Positions 1 to 6,373 of a DNA stretch of 10,176 nt are shown here, piece after piece; positions within the stretch are counted from its first letter, which is position 1; each line of letters starts with the position of its first letter. The DNA is from Alphaproteobacteria bacterium UBA1218 (GTDB taxonomy: Bacteria > Pseudomonadota > Alphaproteobacteria > Rs-D84). The notes below the pieces were generated by a model that saw only the letters and a list, made by a program, of their open reading frames with translations, ran no database searches and was not told where the DNA came from. The translations under genes were made by a program, and so were the position numbers. Location of the stretch: positions 1-10,176 of the forward strand of contig DBXG01000007.1 in assembly GCA_002309215.1 (NCBI GenBank). Direction: 5' to 3'.

Positions 1-546
1 AAGAAAGAACCTGTGTCCATTGAATTAAACGGACATGAATTTGAAATGTTGTTGGGACAACCGTCTTTGCGGACAAAATTATTCGAAATCACAACAAACG
101 GCAACAAAGAAGACGCAATGTTGATGGATATTCAATATCATCCAGTGTCTGACCGCGTTGTTCACGTTGATTTCAAACGTATTAACGTCAAAGAACCTGT
201 ACACGTCGTTGTTCCTGTGGAAGTTATCAATGTCGATACATCCAAAGGTATCAAATTGGGTGGTGTATTAAACTTTGCTGTGCGTAAAGTCGCATTGATT
301 GGTTTGGTTCAGGATATGCCTGAAAAAATCACAATCGATTTGTCTGATGTGACGATTGGTGATACAGTTCATGGTTCTGATTTGGTATTACCAAACGGTA
401 TTAAATTGGGCTTGCACCAGGCTGAATTGGCATTTGCAACAATTGGTGGTAAAATGCCAGAAGAAGCAGATAATAAACAAGCTGCTGCAGCCGCTGCTGC
501 AGCAACTGCCGCGCCTGCCGCTGCTGCTGCACCAGCAAAGAAATAA
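1..546 (+). CDS. rplY: 50S ribosomal protein L25/general stress protein Ctc, 5'-truncated by the window
   Basis: L25 of the long (CTC/TL5) type binds 5S rRNA in the large ribosomal subunit. The open frame runs from base 1 (K-K-E-P-V-S-I-E-L...) to the TAA at 544-546. The GTG at 13 is internal, because the N-terminal 5S-binding domain normally begins upstream, so the true start lies outside the window. Visible are the end of the N-terminal beta-barrel (ending near T-K-L-F-E-I), the D-I-Q-Y-H-P...V-H-V-D-F segment typical of the family, and the C-terminal TL5-like domain (about residues 60-150). The protein ends in an alanine-rich tail of about 25 residues with a final A-K-K. pth, which often follows rplY in alphaproteobacteria, is not next to it here. 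Identification is firm; only the 5' end is missing. Confidence 0.95.
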   Translation, partial: KKEPVSIELNGHEFEMLLGQPSLRTKLFEITTNGNKEDAMLMDIQYHPVSDRVVHVDFKRINVKEPVHVVVPVEVINVDTSKGIKLGGVLNFAVRKVALIGLVQDMPEKITIDLSDVTIGDTVHGSDLVLPNGIKLGLHQAELAFATIGGKMPEEADNKQAAAAAAAATAAPAAAAAPAKK

Positions 547-569
547 CAAATTCTTTACTTTGCAAATTA

Positions 570-597
570 AAACCGCCAATTTGGCGGTTTTTGTTTT
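570..597. terminator. Bidirectional intrinsic terminator between rplY and the protease gene
   Basis: A 9-bp perfect stem (570-578 pairing with 582-590, core CCGCC/GGCGG) encloses a 3-nt loop. It is followed by a T-rich run on the plus strand and, read on the minus strand, by TTTTAATTT. It sits between two convergent genes, rplY (stop 546) and the protease gene (stop 596-598), and fits as a shared Rho-independent terminator. Confidence 0.85.
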
Positions 598-1702
598 ATT
601 TGTCATAGTGTTTTTGATATGGGTTGAAGCCACCAACTTGTTCCAAATTTCGTATATTTTGTGGCTCTTTTTTCGATATTTCTTGGTGTTTTTGTAAATC
701 TTTGTTTAAATCTGCAACATCTTTCATACCTTCATAAGAAAGCCAATTGTATATTGTATCGGTGTGCTTATTAGTATGTTTCCAACTTACTATGCCTATA
801 ACTTTTCCGCTAACATCGAAAATTGGTCCACCAGAGTTTCCACCATATATCTGACAATAGTTATGTTTACTAAGGTTAGATCGGTTTTGTGAATTGTCTT
901 GCAACAATTCACAATTATGCGACACTTTTAACTTTGCATCTGTCGGACAAAAATCTGTATATTCTTGATAGTATTTTATTTGTTCCAGTACTGTTTTTGT
1001 TGTTTTTGGTGGATTTTTCAATATTTGTGTCCATTGTTGTTTTGCAGCGTGTATTGCAGAATCATTAAGAATAGATAATGTGCCATGCCCAACAACATCA
1101 ACTTTGTTATCTGTATATTCACCCGTACCAACATACGGCAATACGTTTTGATATTCTTGCGGAACCGCAAGCACCGCATGATCTTTGGTTTCAAATTCTG
1201 TTGCACCACCACCCTGTTTTACAACACTGGTTACAGGAATCACATCCCCTTTTTGAGTGTATGCATACGTATGCCTGGACGAAACACAATGAGCGGCAGT
1301 ATAAATATACAATTGGCCATCAAGTGGATTTTTTATTATTACCCCAGTACAAACATTACCGTTTGAGTATGACTGAAAGGTTTCATAGTCAGAAAACTTA
1401 GCATTATTTATTCCAACCACTGCATTATACGGGGGTTTTTGTCTTTGTTCATCTGTAATGTAACATCGCCTATCGATTGTAAATTGGTTTGCATATTTTC
1501 CGTTTTCTGTACAGCCATCAAGACCTTTGACAGCATTATTATATTGCATTACGACATCAGACAGTTGTTTTTTCATGGTACCCATAGTAGCTTGATAATC
1601 AGGCGCTAGTTTAATGAAATGTTCTTCACGATCAGGGTCTGAACCAGCCGTTGCCCCCAAGGTGTAACATACCATAAACAAAAACACAAACATTCTCTTC
1701 AT
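596..1702 (-). CDS. Secreted trypsin-like (S1/chymotrypsin-fold) serine protease, paralogue A
   Basis: This is a predicted exported serine endopeptidase of 368 residues from the chosen start. Residues 1-20 form a signal peptide (M-K-R-M-F, hydrophobic core, cleavage after G-A-T-A). The catalytic triad is visible: His138 in T-A-A-H-C, Asp174 in K-D-H-A-V, and Ser290 in G-G-N-S-G-G-P, with the oxyanion-hole Gly kept. Cys118 and Cys139 match the classic pair flanking the catalytic His. A pre-domain carries a Cys64...Cys80 segment that is almost identical in the neighbouring paralogue. About 40 Lys/Asn/Gln-rich residues follow the protease domain and are absent from the paralogue. An ATG 18 bp further upstream (1720) is in frame, but in the paralogue the equivalent ATG hits a stop, so the shared M-K-R-M-F start is preferred. 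No Shine-Dalgarno is visible. Substrate unknown. Confidence 0.85.
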   Translation of the reverse strand: MKRMFVFLFMVCYTLGATAGSDPDREEHFIKLAPDYQATMGTMKKQLSDVVMQYNNAVKGLDGCTENGKYANQFTIDRRCYITDEQRQKPPYNAVVGINNAKFSDYETFQSYSNGNVCTGVIIKNPLDGQLYIYTAAHCVSSRHTYAYTQKGDVIPVTSVVKQGGGATEFETKDHAVLAVPQEYQNVLPYVGTGEYTDNKVDVVGHGTLSILNDSAIHAAKQQWTQILKNPPKTTKTVLEQIKYYQEYTDFCPTDAKLKVSHNCELLQDNSQNRSNLSKHNYCQIYGGNSGGPIFDVSGKVIGIVSWKHTNKHTDTIYNWLSYEGMKDVADLNKDLQKHQEISKKEPQNIRNLEQVGGFNPYQKHYDK

Positions 1703-1710
1703 ATTGCGAT

Positions 1711-1743
1711 ATTTTATCATATTTTGCTCGAGGTTTCCAAATG
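1711..1743 (-). promoter_or_regulatory. Putative promoter of protease A, copy of the block upstream of protease B
   Basis: Read on the minus strand, CATTTGG (1743-1737) is followed about 15 nt later by CAAAATATGATAAAAT (1726-1711), which contains a -10-like TATGAT. The 16-bp block recurs exactly in front of paralogue B at the same distance (8 nt) from the ATG. If TATGAT is the -10, transcription would start only a few bases before the ATG, giving an almost leaderless mRNA. There is no good -35 hexamer, so function is inferred from conservation. Confidence 0.45.
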
Positions 1744-1768
1744 AAAATCATAATAGAGAGCGGTATTG

Positions 1769-2752
1769 TTATTTAATGGTTTGTTGTTTCAATTCGTTGT
1801 CAATGGGGGCGATGAGTTGGCCACCGTCGTAATCGATGCTTATATAAGAATCTAAATCATCACTTAAGGTTCCAGTAGAAACGACAGCAACCAATCTGCC
1901 ATTGGCATCAAAAATTGGGCCTCCCGAATTTTTCTTATATATTTGACATGCGTTTTTATAATCAATATGAGCCGCGTTTTTTGGTATATTACAATTAAAG
2001 GACGCCTTTAATTTTGTATCTGTAGGAAATAGTGTCACAAGGTTTACATTTTGTGCGATACGTTTGACGGCATCTTGTTGTTCTTTTGAACCGTAAGATT
2101 TGTATTCTTGTAATTCGTTTATCCATTCATTTTTTGCCGTTTTTATTGCGTTGTCGCTAAGAATCGAAAGTACGCCATATCCGACAATATCTACATTTGT
2201 ATCTGTAAATGTTGCAGAAGTTACCACATAAGGTAATGTTGTTTGATATTCTTGTGGAATAGTAAAAACAGCATAGTCTATGAAGTGTCTACCTGCCTTC
2301 TTTGTGTACTCATTTATAATGTTTTTTATTGGGAACGCCCTGCCGTCTTGCATCATAGCAGATTGTGGCTGCCCTGATACACAGTGACCTGCGCTATAAA
2401 TATATAATTGCCCATCGTTTTTGTTTTTAACTATTGTTCCGGTACATGTGGTATAAGACTCAAAATGTGTATAATCTTTTGTTTCAGGGGTGTTACCAAT
2501 TGCAACAACGGCATTATACGGAGATATTTGTTTTTCTTCGGCACTAACATAGCAACGCCTGTCAATAGTGAATTGATTTGCGTATTTACCGTTTTCTGCG
2601 CATCGGTCGAGTCCTTTATAATCATTATTTTGCTTTAATACATCATTAACATGCGTCCCTATTTCTCCGTGCAACTCATAATCATAAAATGCACTGACAA
2701 CACTTGGTGTTGTTAAAAATACCAAAAATAAAGATAAAAACATTCTCTTCAT
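1769..2752 (-). CDS. Secreted trypsin-like serine protease, paralogue B (Lys at the oxyanion-hole position)
   Basis: This is a 327-residue paralogue of the next gene downstream on the same strand (66 bp gap). It has a signal peptide (residues 1-21, cleavage after V-V-S-A), the Cys51...Cys67 module with E-N-G-K-Y-A-N-Q-F-T-I-D-R-R-C-Y identical to paralogue A, Cys103/Cys124 flanking the catalytic His, and triad candidates His123 (S-A-G-H-C), Asp159 (I-D-Y-A-V) and Ser276 (K-K-N-S-G-G-P). The residue two before Ser, normally the Gly whose backbone NH forms the oxyanion hole, is Lys274, a rare change seen in other S1 enzymes as a specificity or inhibitor-resistance trait. It lacks the long C-terminal tail of A. 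No Shine-Dalgarno; the start is fixed because the next in-frame upstream ATG runs straight into TAA. Probably active but with altered kinetics. Confidence 0.84.
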   Translation of the reverse strand: MKRMFLSLFLVFLTTPSVVSAFYDYELHGEIGTHVNDVLKQNNDYKGLDRCAENGKYANQFTIDRRCYVSAEEKQISPYNAVVAIGNTPETKDYTHFESYTTCTGTIVKNKNDGQLYIYSAGHCVSGQPQSAMMQDGRAFPIKNIINEYTKKAGRHFIDYAVFTIPQEYQTTLPYVVTSATFTDTNVDIVGYGVLSILSDNAIKTAKNEWINELQEYKSYGSKEQQDAVKRIAQNVNLVTLFPTDTKLKASFNCNIPKNAAHIDYKNACQIYKKNSGGPIFDANGRLVAVVSTGTLSDDLDSYISIDYDGGQLIAPIDNELKQQTIK

Positions 2753-2760
2753 AATGCATT

Positions 2761-2792
2761 ATTTTATCATATTTTGACTTAAGACCCAAATG
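2761..2792 (-). promoter_or_regulatory. Putative promoter of protease B, near-leaderless
   Basis: On the minus strand CATTTGG (2792-2786) is followed by CAAAATATGATAAAAT (2776-2761), then 8 nt, then the ATG. The 16-bp core and its distance to the ATG are identical to those in front of protease A, while the bases between are diverged. That pattern suggests selection or a recent duplication. The -10 reading (TATGAT) is inference. Confidence 0.45.
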
Positions 2793-2826
2793 GAAAAAGA
2801 ATCCTGAATATTTTATAATTTTACCC

Positions 2827-2854
2827 CTTGAAATATGTCATTAGATAACTATAT
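2827..2854 (+). promoter_or_regulatory. Heat-shock sigma factor (RpoH) promoter of dnaK
   Basis: CTTG (2827-2830, in the wider CCCCTTGAAAT) is followed after exactly 18 nt by CTATAT (2849-2854). This fits the alphaproteobacterial RpoH consensus CTTG-N17/18-CYTATNT. It lies 35 bp before the dnaK ATG. No CIRCE (HrcA) inverted repeat is present here, so positive control by RpoH is the likely heat-shock mechanism. Confidence 0.8.
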
Positions 2855-2877
2855 CAACAGCATACAAAGTTTTAACC

Positions 2878-2883
2878 AAGGAG
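2878..2883 (+). promoter_or_regulatory. Shine-Dalgarno of dnaK
   Basis: AAGGAG sits 6 nt before the ATG at 2890 and fixes the dnaK start. Confidence 0.85.
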
Positions 2884-2889
2884 TAAAAT

Positions 2890-4788
2890 ATGGGAAAAGT
2901 ATTAGGTATCGATTTAGGAACAACTAATTCCGCCATGGCTTTCATGGACGGAAATGATCCAAAAATCATTGAAAATGCAGAGGGGCAACGCACAACACCG
3001 TCTGTTGTTGCAATTACTAATAATGGCGAACAATTGGTTGGTATTACCGCAAAAAACCAAGCTGTTACAAATCCAGAAAATACCATTTATGAAATTAAAC
3101 GTTTAATGGGTTTGCGTTTTGACAGCGAAGCTGTGAAAGAAATCCAAAAACGTGTTCCTTATAAAATTGTTGCAGGCGATAATGGTGATGCTTGGGTTGA
3201 AATTGAAGGCAAAAAATATGCACCATCACAAATTTCTGCTATGATTTTATCTAAATTGAAGAAAGATGCAGAAAGTTATTTGGGTGAAACCGTAACCGAT
3301 GCAGTTATTACTGTTCCAGCATATTTTAACGATTCACAACGTCAGGCCACAAAAGACGCAGGTCGTATTGCAGGTCTGAATGTTTTACGTATTGTTAATG
3401 AACCTACGGCTGCTGCTTTGGCATACGGTCTGGATAAAGACAAAGATGGCATAATTGCTGTATATGACCTTGGTGGTGGGACGTTCGATGTGTCTATATT
3501 GGAAATCGTCGATGGTGTGTTTGAGGTTAAATCTACAAACGGTGATACAGAACTGGGTGGTGCAGACTTTGATGCACGTGTTCTGAAATACTTTATTGAA
3601 GAGTTCAAGGCTCAGACAGGTATTGATTTATCAAATGATAAATTGGCATTACAACGTTTGAAAGAAGCAGCTGAAAAAGCAAAGATTGAACTGTCATCTA
3701 AGACTTCAACAGATGTAAATTTGCCTTATTTGACTGCAGATGCCACAGGTCCAAAGCACTTTAACATTACTTTGACACGTGCAAAGTTGGAATCTTTGGT
3801 TGCGGACTTGATTGAAAAGACAATTGAACCATGCAAGAAAGCCTTGAAAGACGCTGGCTTGACAACTTCACAAATCAACGAAGTTATTTTGGTTGGTGGT
3901 CAAACACGTATGCCAAAAGTTGTTGAAACTGTGAAAGAATTCTTTGGTCGCGAACCACACAAAGGCGTCAACCCAGACGAAGTGGTCGCATTGGGTGCTG
4001 CGATTCAAGGCGGTGTATTGAAAGGCGAAGTCAAAGATGTTTTGTTATTAGATGTGACACCTTTGTCTTTGGGTATTGAAACTTTGGGTGGTGTATTCAC
4101 ACGTTTGATTGACCGCAACACAACGATACCAACCAAAAAATCACAAATATTCAGTACTGCAGAAGATAATCAATCTGCTGTGACTATTCGTGTATTCCAA
4201 GGCGAACGTGATATGGCTGCAGATAATAAATTGTTGGGTCAATTTAATTTGGAAGGTATCGCACCTGCCCCACGTGGTATGCCACAAATCGAAGTATCTT
4301 TTGATATCGATGCAAATGGTATTGTACACGTGTCTGCAAAAGATAAAGGCACAGGCAAAGAACAAGCGATTTCTATTAAATCTGATGGTGGGTTAAGCGA
4401 AGACGAAATCAACCGTATGGTTAACGAAGCCGCTGCAAATGCTGAATCTGATAAAAAGAAAAAAGCATTAGCCGAAGCAAAAAATACCGCTGAAACTGCA
4501 ATATTCAGTATTGAAAAATCGCTGAAAGAACATGGCGATAAAATCAGCGCTGAAGAACGCGAAGCGATTGAAAAGGCAAAACAAGAATTGTCTGATGAAT
4601 TGGCAAAAGCCGAAGCAACTGCTGAATCACTGAAAGAAAAAACAGATGCTTTGTCTGAAAAGGCTATGAAATTGGGCGAAGCAGTTTATAAAGCTGCCCA
4701 AGAAGCGCAACAGCAACAAGCATCAGAAAACAATTCTGAATCTGGTGAAAACAAAACAACAGATGCAGATTTTTCTGAAAAGAAATAA
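2890..4788 (+). CDS. dnaK: Hsp70 chaperone DnaK
   Basis: Cytosolic ATP-dependent Hsp70 chaperone that binds exposed hydrophobic peptides and works with DnaJ and GrpE. The protein has 632 residues, normal for the family. The nucleotide-binding domain shows phosphate loop 1 (G-I-D-L-G-T-T-N, residues 6-13), Lys70 in E-I-K-R-L-M-G, phosphate loop 2 (D-L-G-G-G-T-F-D, 193-200, with the conserved Thr198) and V-G-G-Q-T-R-M-P. The interdomain linker D-V-T-P-L-S-L-G leads into the substrate-binding beta domain and a helical Lys/Glu-rich lid. The Gram-negative-type insert in lobe I is present. The C-terminus (T-D-A-D-F-S-E-K-K) keeps the D-A-D-F element but lacks the usual acidic final tail. Preceded by an RpoH promoter and a strong Shine-Dalgarno; dnaJ and grpE are not adjacent. 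Confidence 0.99.
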   Translation: MGKVLGIDLGTTNSAMAFMDGNDPKIIENAEGQRTTPSVVAITNNGEQLVGITAKNQAVTNPENTIYEIKRLMGLRFDSEAVKEIQKRVPYKIVAGDNGDAWVEIEGKKYAPSQISAMILSKLKKDAESYLGETVTDAVITVPAYFNDSQRQATKDAGRIAGLNVLRIVNEPTAAALAYGLDKDKDGIIAVYDLGGGTFDVSILEIVDGVFEVKSTNGDTELGGADFDARVLKYFIEEFKAQTGIDLSNDKLALQRLKEAAEKAKIELSSKTSTDVNLPYLTADATGPKHFNITLTRAKLESLVADLIEKTIEPCKKALKDAGLTTSQINEVILVGGQTRMPKVVETVKEFFGREPHKGVNPDEVVALGAAIQGGVLKGEVKDVLLLDVTPLSLGIETLGGVFTRLIDRNTTIPTKKSQIFSTAEDNQSAVTIRVFQGERDMAADNKLLGQFNLEGIAPAPRGMPQIEVSFDIDANGIVHVSAKDKGTGKEQAISIKSDGGLSEDEINRMVNEAAANAESDKKKKALAEAKNTAETAIFSIEKSLKEHGDKISAEEREAIEKAKQELSDELAKAEATAESLKEKTDALSEKAMKLGEAVYKAAQEAQQQQASENNSESGENKTTDADFSEKK

Positions 4789-4812
4789 TTGTTGTGCCTT
4801 TATAGTTATGAA

Positions 4813-4840
4813 ACATCGCCCTTGTGGGCGGTGTTTTTTT
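4813..4840 (+). terminator. Rho-independent terminator of dnaK
   Basis: A 9-bp stem (4813-4821 with 4826-4834, one G-T pair) with loop TTGT is followed by a run of seven T. It lies 25 bp after the dnaK stop. Its 3' arm also provides the -35 region of the next promoter. Confidence 0.9.
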
Positions 4841-4850
4841 GTGATATAAT
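4822..4850 (+). promoter_or_regulatory. Sigma70-type promoter of the small membrane protein gene, embedded in the dnaK terminator
   Basis: A perfect -10 TATAAT (4845-4850) lies 17 nt after TTGTGG (4822-4827), a weak -35 formed by the loop and 3' arm of the terminator. The gene therefore has its own promoter and is uncoupled from the heat-shock transcript. Confidence 0.6.
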
Positions 4851-4867
4851 TCACACATAGCATAAAG

Positions 4868-4874
4868 AAAGGAG
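4868..4874 (+). promoter_or_regulatory. Shine-Dalgarno of the small membrane protein gene
   Basis: AAAGGAG, 7 nt before the ATG at 4882. It is the strongest support that this short frame is a real gene. Confidence 0.8.
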
Positions 4875-4881
4875 AGAAATC

Positions 4882-5148
4882 ATGCTTAGAATATCAACAG
4901 GTTTGTTATTTACATTGCTTATCATCGTCAGTATTTTTGCATCATTTGTTATCGGATATGAAGCCTTATACCCTAGAATTACAGGAGTAAATCCAATGAT
5001 ATGGATGTGTTTTGCTATGACGGGTTTGGTATTTGTTATGGGATGCATCGGTTTATTTATTTTAATCACAACCAAAACACATATCACAATCAGTAAACAA
5101 TTTATTACTGAAAGACAACCTGAAGCAAAGAAAAACAAAAAGAAATAA
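4882..5148 (+). CDS. Small two-helix inner-membrane protein, function unknown
   Basis: This is an 88-residue protein not recognised as a member of a named family. Two hydrophobic segments are visible (about residues 6-27 and 39-63), joined by a short loop with Tyr/Pro (Y-P-R-I-T-G-V-N-P). They are followed by a cytosolic-looking, very basic tail ending K-K-N-K-K-K. By the positive-inside rule both ends would be cytosolic and the loop periplasmic. It has its own promoter, a good Shine-Dalgarno and its own terminator, so it is a monocistronic gene between dnaK and the convergent PFK-family gene. It could be a small stress or accessory membrane protein; nothing in the sequence gives a function. 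Confidence 0.75.
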   Translation: MLRISTGLLFTLLIIVSIFASFVIGYEALYPRITGVNPMIWMCFAMTGLVFVMGCIGLFILITTKTHITISKQFITERQPEAKKNKKK

Positions 5149-5157
5149 TTAAACAAA

Positions 5158-5189
5158 AACCGGTCAAATGACCGGTTAATTTTTATTTC
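5158..5189. terminator. Bidirectional intrinsic terminator between the small membrane protein gene and the PFK gene
   Basis: An 8-bp perfect stem (AACCGGTC 5158-5165 with GACCGGTT 5170-5177) has a 4-nt loop. It is flanked by AATTTTTATTT on the plus side and TTTTTGTTT when read on the minus side. It lies between the converging stops at 5148 and 5183. Confidence 0.85.
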
Positions 5190-6271
5190 TTGGTTTCGCC
5201 AATATATATTCCCATATCTGTTGCAATTTTCAACAAAATATTATCTGGTTCTACATAGGCATTTGATGTTATTGCGCCTGGTATATTTGGATCTTTTTGG
5301 AATTTGCCAGATGCAAAAAACTCATCCAAAGCAACTGTTTTATATTCACCATTTTCCAATGAAGTCATAACAAAAGTTTCATTATTTTCAATTGCTGACA
5401 ATGCGCAATCTACAAAACCAGCAGCCAGTATTCTATCACTTGCGACTGTATCGCCTGCCCTTTGAATGTGTTCTGGGAAAGCAGTTCGGTTTGGAATATT
5501 TGCAGCAGTCAATTTACGTGAAATCATATCTGCAGGTTTTCCAGAATGACCGCGTATTGTTATGCCCTCTGACACCAGCATAATTCCATAATCACGTTTA
5601 GATGCTTTTATATGTTTAACCAAATTATCAACATTAAATTTTATTTCTGGAATTAAAATAGCATCTGAGGCAATCGCAACACCCGCATGCAAAGCCAATT
5701 GCCCGCAATCGCGTCCCATAGTCTGCACAATAAACCAACGATGATGACTGCGTGCAGTCAACAACAACTGGTCGCAATATGATACAAGTTGCTGTACGGC
5801 AGTATCAAAACCAATAGTTTTTTCTGTCTTGGGAATATCCATATCAATGGTTTTTGGAATACAGACCAAAGACAAACCACTGTAAATTTCACGATATGTA
5901 TGCGCCAAAGATAAACTGCCATTGCCACCAACCAAAATCAACGCATCTAAATCTAAATCGTGTAAAGATTTTTTCAACCTGTTATTAAACACAGACAATT
6001 TGCCAACTTTGGCAGAACTCTCGAAATTAGTCGCACATGAATGCCCATTTGATAAGATACTGCCCGCAAGATGACTGTTTGCAAATTGAAAATCTTTATA
6101 ATTCAGTTCTATTGTCTTCGCCGGTGATGAATACAAACCGTCTGTGCCATCCAATATCCCAATTAAATTCCATTTACGAAGTGCGCATCCATCCATAGCA
6201 CGCTGGATTACTGTATTTAGCCCAGAACAATCGCCACCAGTTGTCATTATACCAATTTTTTTAGTTTTCAA
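5183..6271 (-). CDS. 6-phosphofructokinase family protein (ATP- or PPi-dependent), atypical active site
   Basis: PFK-family enzymes phosphorylate fructose 6-phosphate at C1 in glycolysis, using ATP or pyrophosphate. This 362-residue protein has the family landmarks: G-G-D-C-S-G-L-N (12-19), G-G-N-G-S (115-119), P-K-T-I-D-M-D (139-145) with the catalytic-base Asp143, M-G-R (185-187), S-E-G (234-236) and H-I-Q-R (269-272). Lys140 replaces the Gly seen in E. coli PfkA, as in PPi-type and related groups, while Gly118 keeps the ATP-permissive state. Unusual are Asn117 where the Mg-binding Asp normally stands, His77 where a phosphate-contacting Arg is expected, and Met144 within T-I-D-N-D. The start is TTG at 6271 with AGGAG 6 nt upstream; the first in-frame ATG (codon 9) would cut into the nucleotide-binding strand. 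Cofactor specificity cannot be settled from sequence alone. Confidence 0.85.
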   Translation of the reverse strand: MKTKKIGIMTTGGDCSGLNTVIQRAMDGCALRKWNLIGILDGTDGLYSSPAKTIELNYKDFQFANSHLAGSILSNGHSCATNFESSAKVGKLSVFNNRLKKSLHDLDLDALILVGGNGSLSLAHTYREIYSGLSLVCIPKTIDMDIPKTEKTIGFDTAVQQLVSYCDQLLLTARSHHRWFIVQTMGRDCGQLALHAGVAIASDAILIPEIKFNVDNLVKHIKASKRDYGIMLVSEGITIRGHSGKPADMISRKLTAANIPNRTAFPEHIQRAGDTVASDRILAAGFVDCALSAIENNETFVMTSLENGEYKTVALDEFFASGKFQKDPNIPGAITSNAYVEPDNILLKIATDMGIYIGETKK

Positions 6272-6277
6272 TTTTAT

Positions 6278-6282
6278 CTCCT
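6278..6282 (-). promoter_or_regulatory. Shine-Dalgarno that decides the TTG start of the PFK gene
   Basis: AGGAG on the minus strand, 6 nt before TTG (6271-6269). No ATG or GTG lies at a usable distance, so the rare TTG start is well supported. Confidence 0.8.
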
Positions 6283-6299
6283 ATTTTGTTATGTTCTGT

Positions 6300-6308
6300 A
6301 TTATACCA
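6300..6308 (-). promoter_or_regulatory. Extended -10 promoter of the PFK gene
   Basis: On the minus strand TGG-TATAAT (6308-6300) is a perfect extended -10. The -35 position (TTTATT) is poor, as is usual for extended -10 promoters. It lies 29 bp before the TTG start. Confidence 0.6.
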
Positions 6309-6316
6309 CAAATGCC

Positions 6317-6344
6317 TTGACAAATAAATATATTTTGGAATACT
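6317..6344 (+). promoter_or_regulatory. Promoter of the LysM protein gene
   Basis: A consensus -35 TTGACA (6317-6322) is followed after 16 nt by AATACT (6339-6344), preceded by TGG as an extended -10 element. It lies back to back with the promoter of the divergent PFK gene, with only about 10 bp between the two elements. Confidence 0.5.
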
Positions 6345-6373
6345 TTTGTCAAAAGGAATAACAGAGGTATATT

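Noticed and set aside
1703..1720. A start for protease A at the upstream ATG (1720).
   Set aside because: The identical upstream ATG in paralogue B is followed by an in-frame TAA, and the signal peptide looks normal from M-K-R-M-F.
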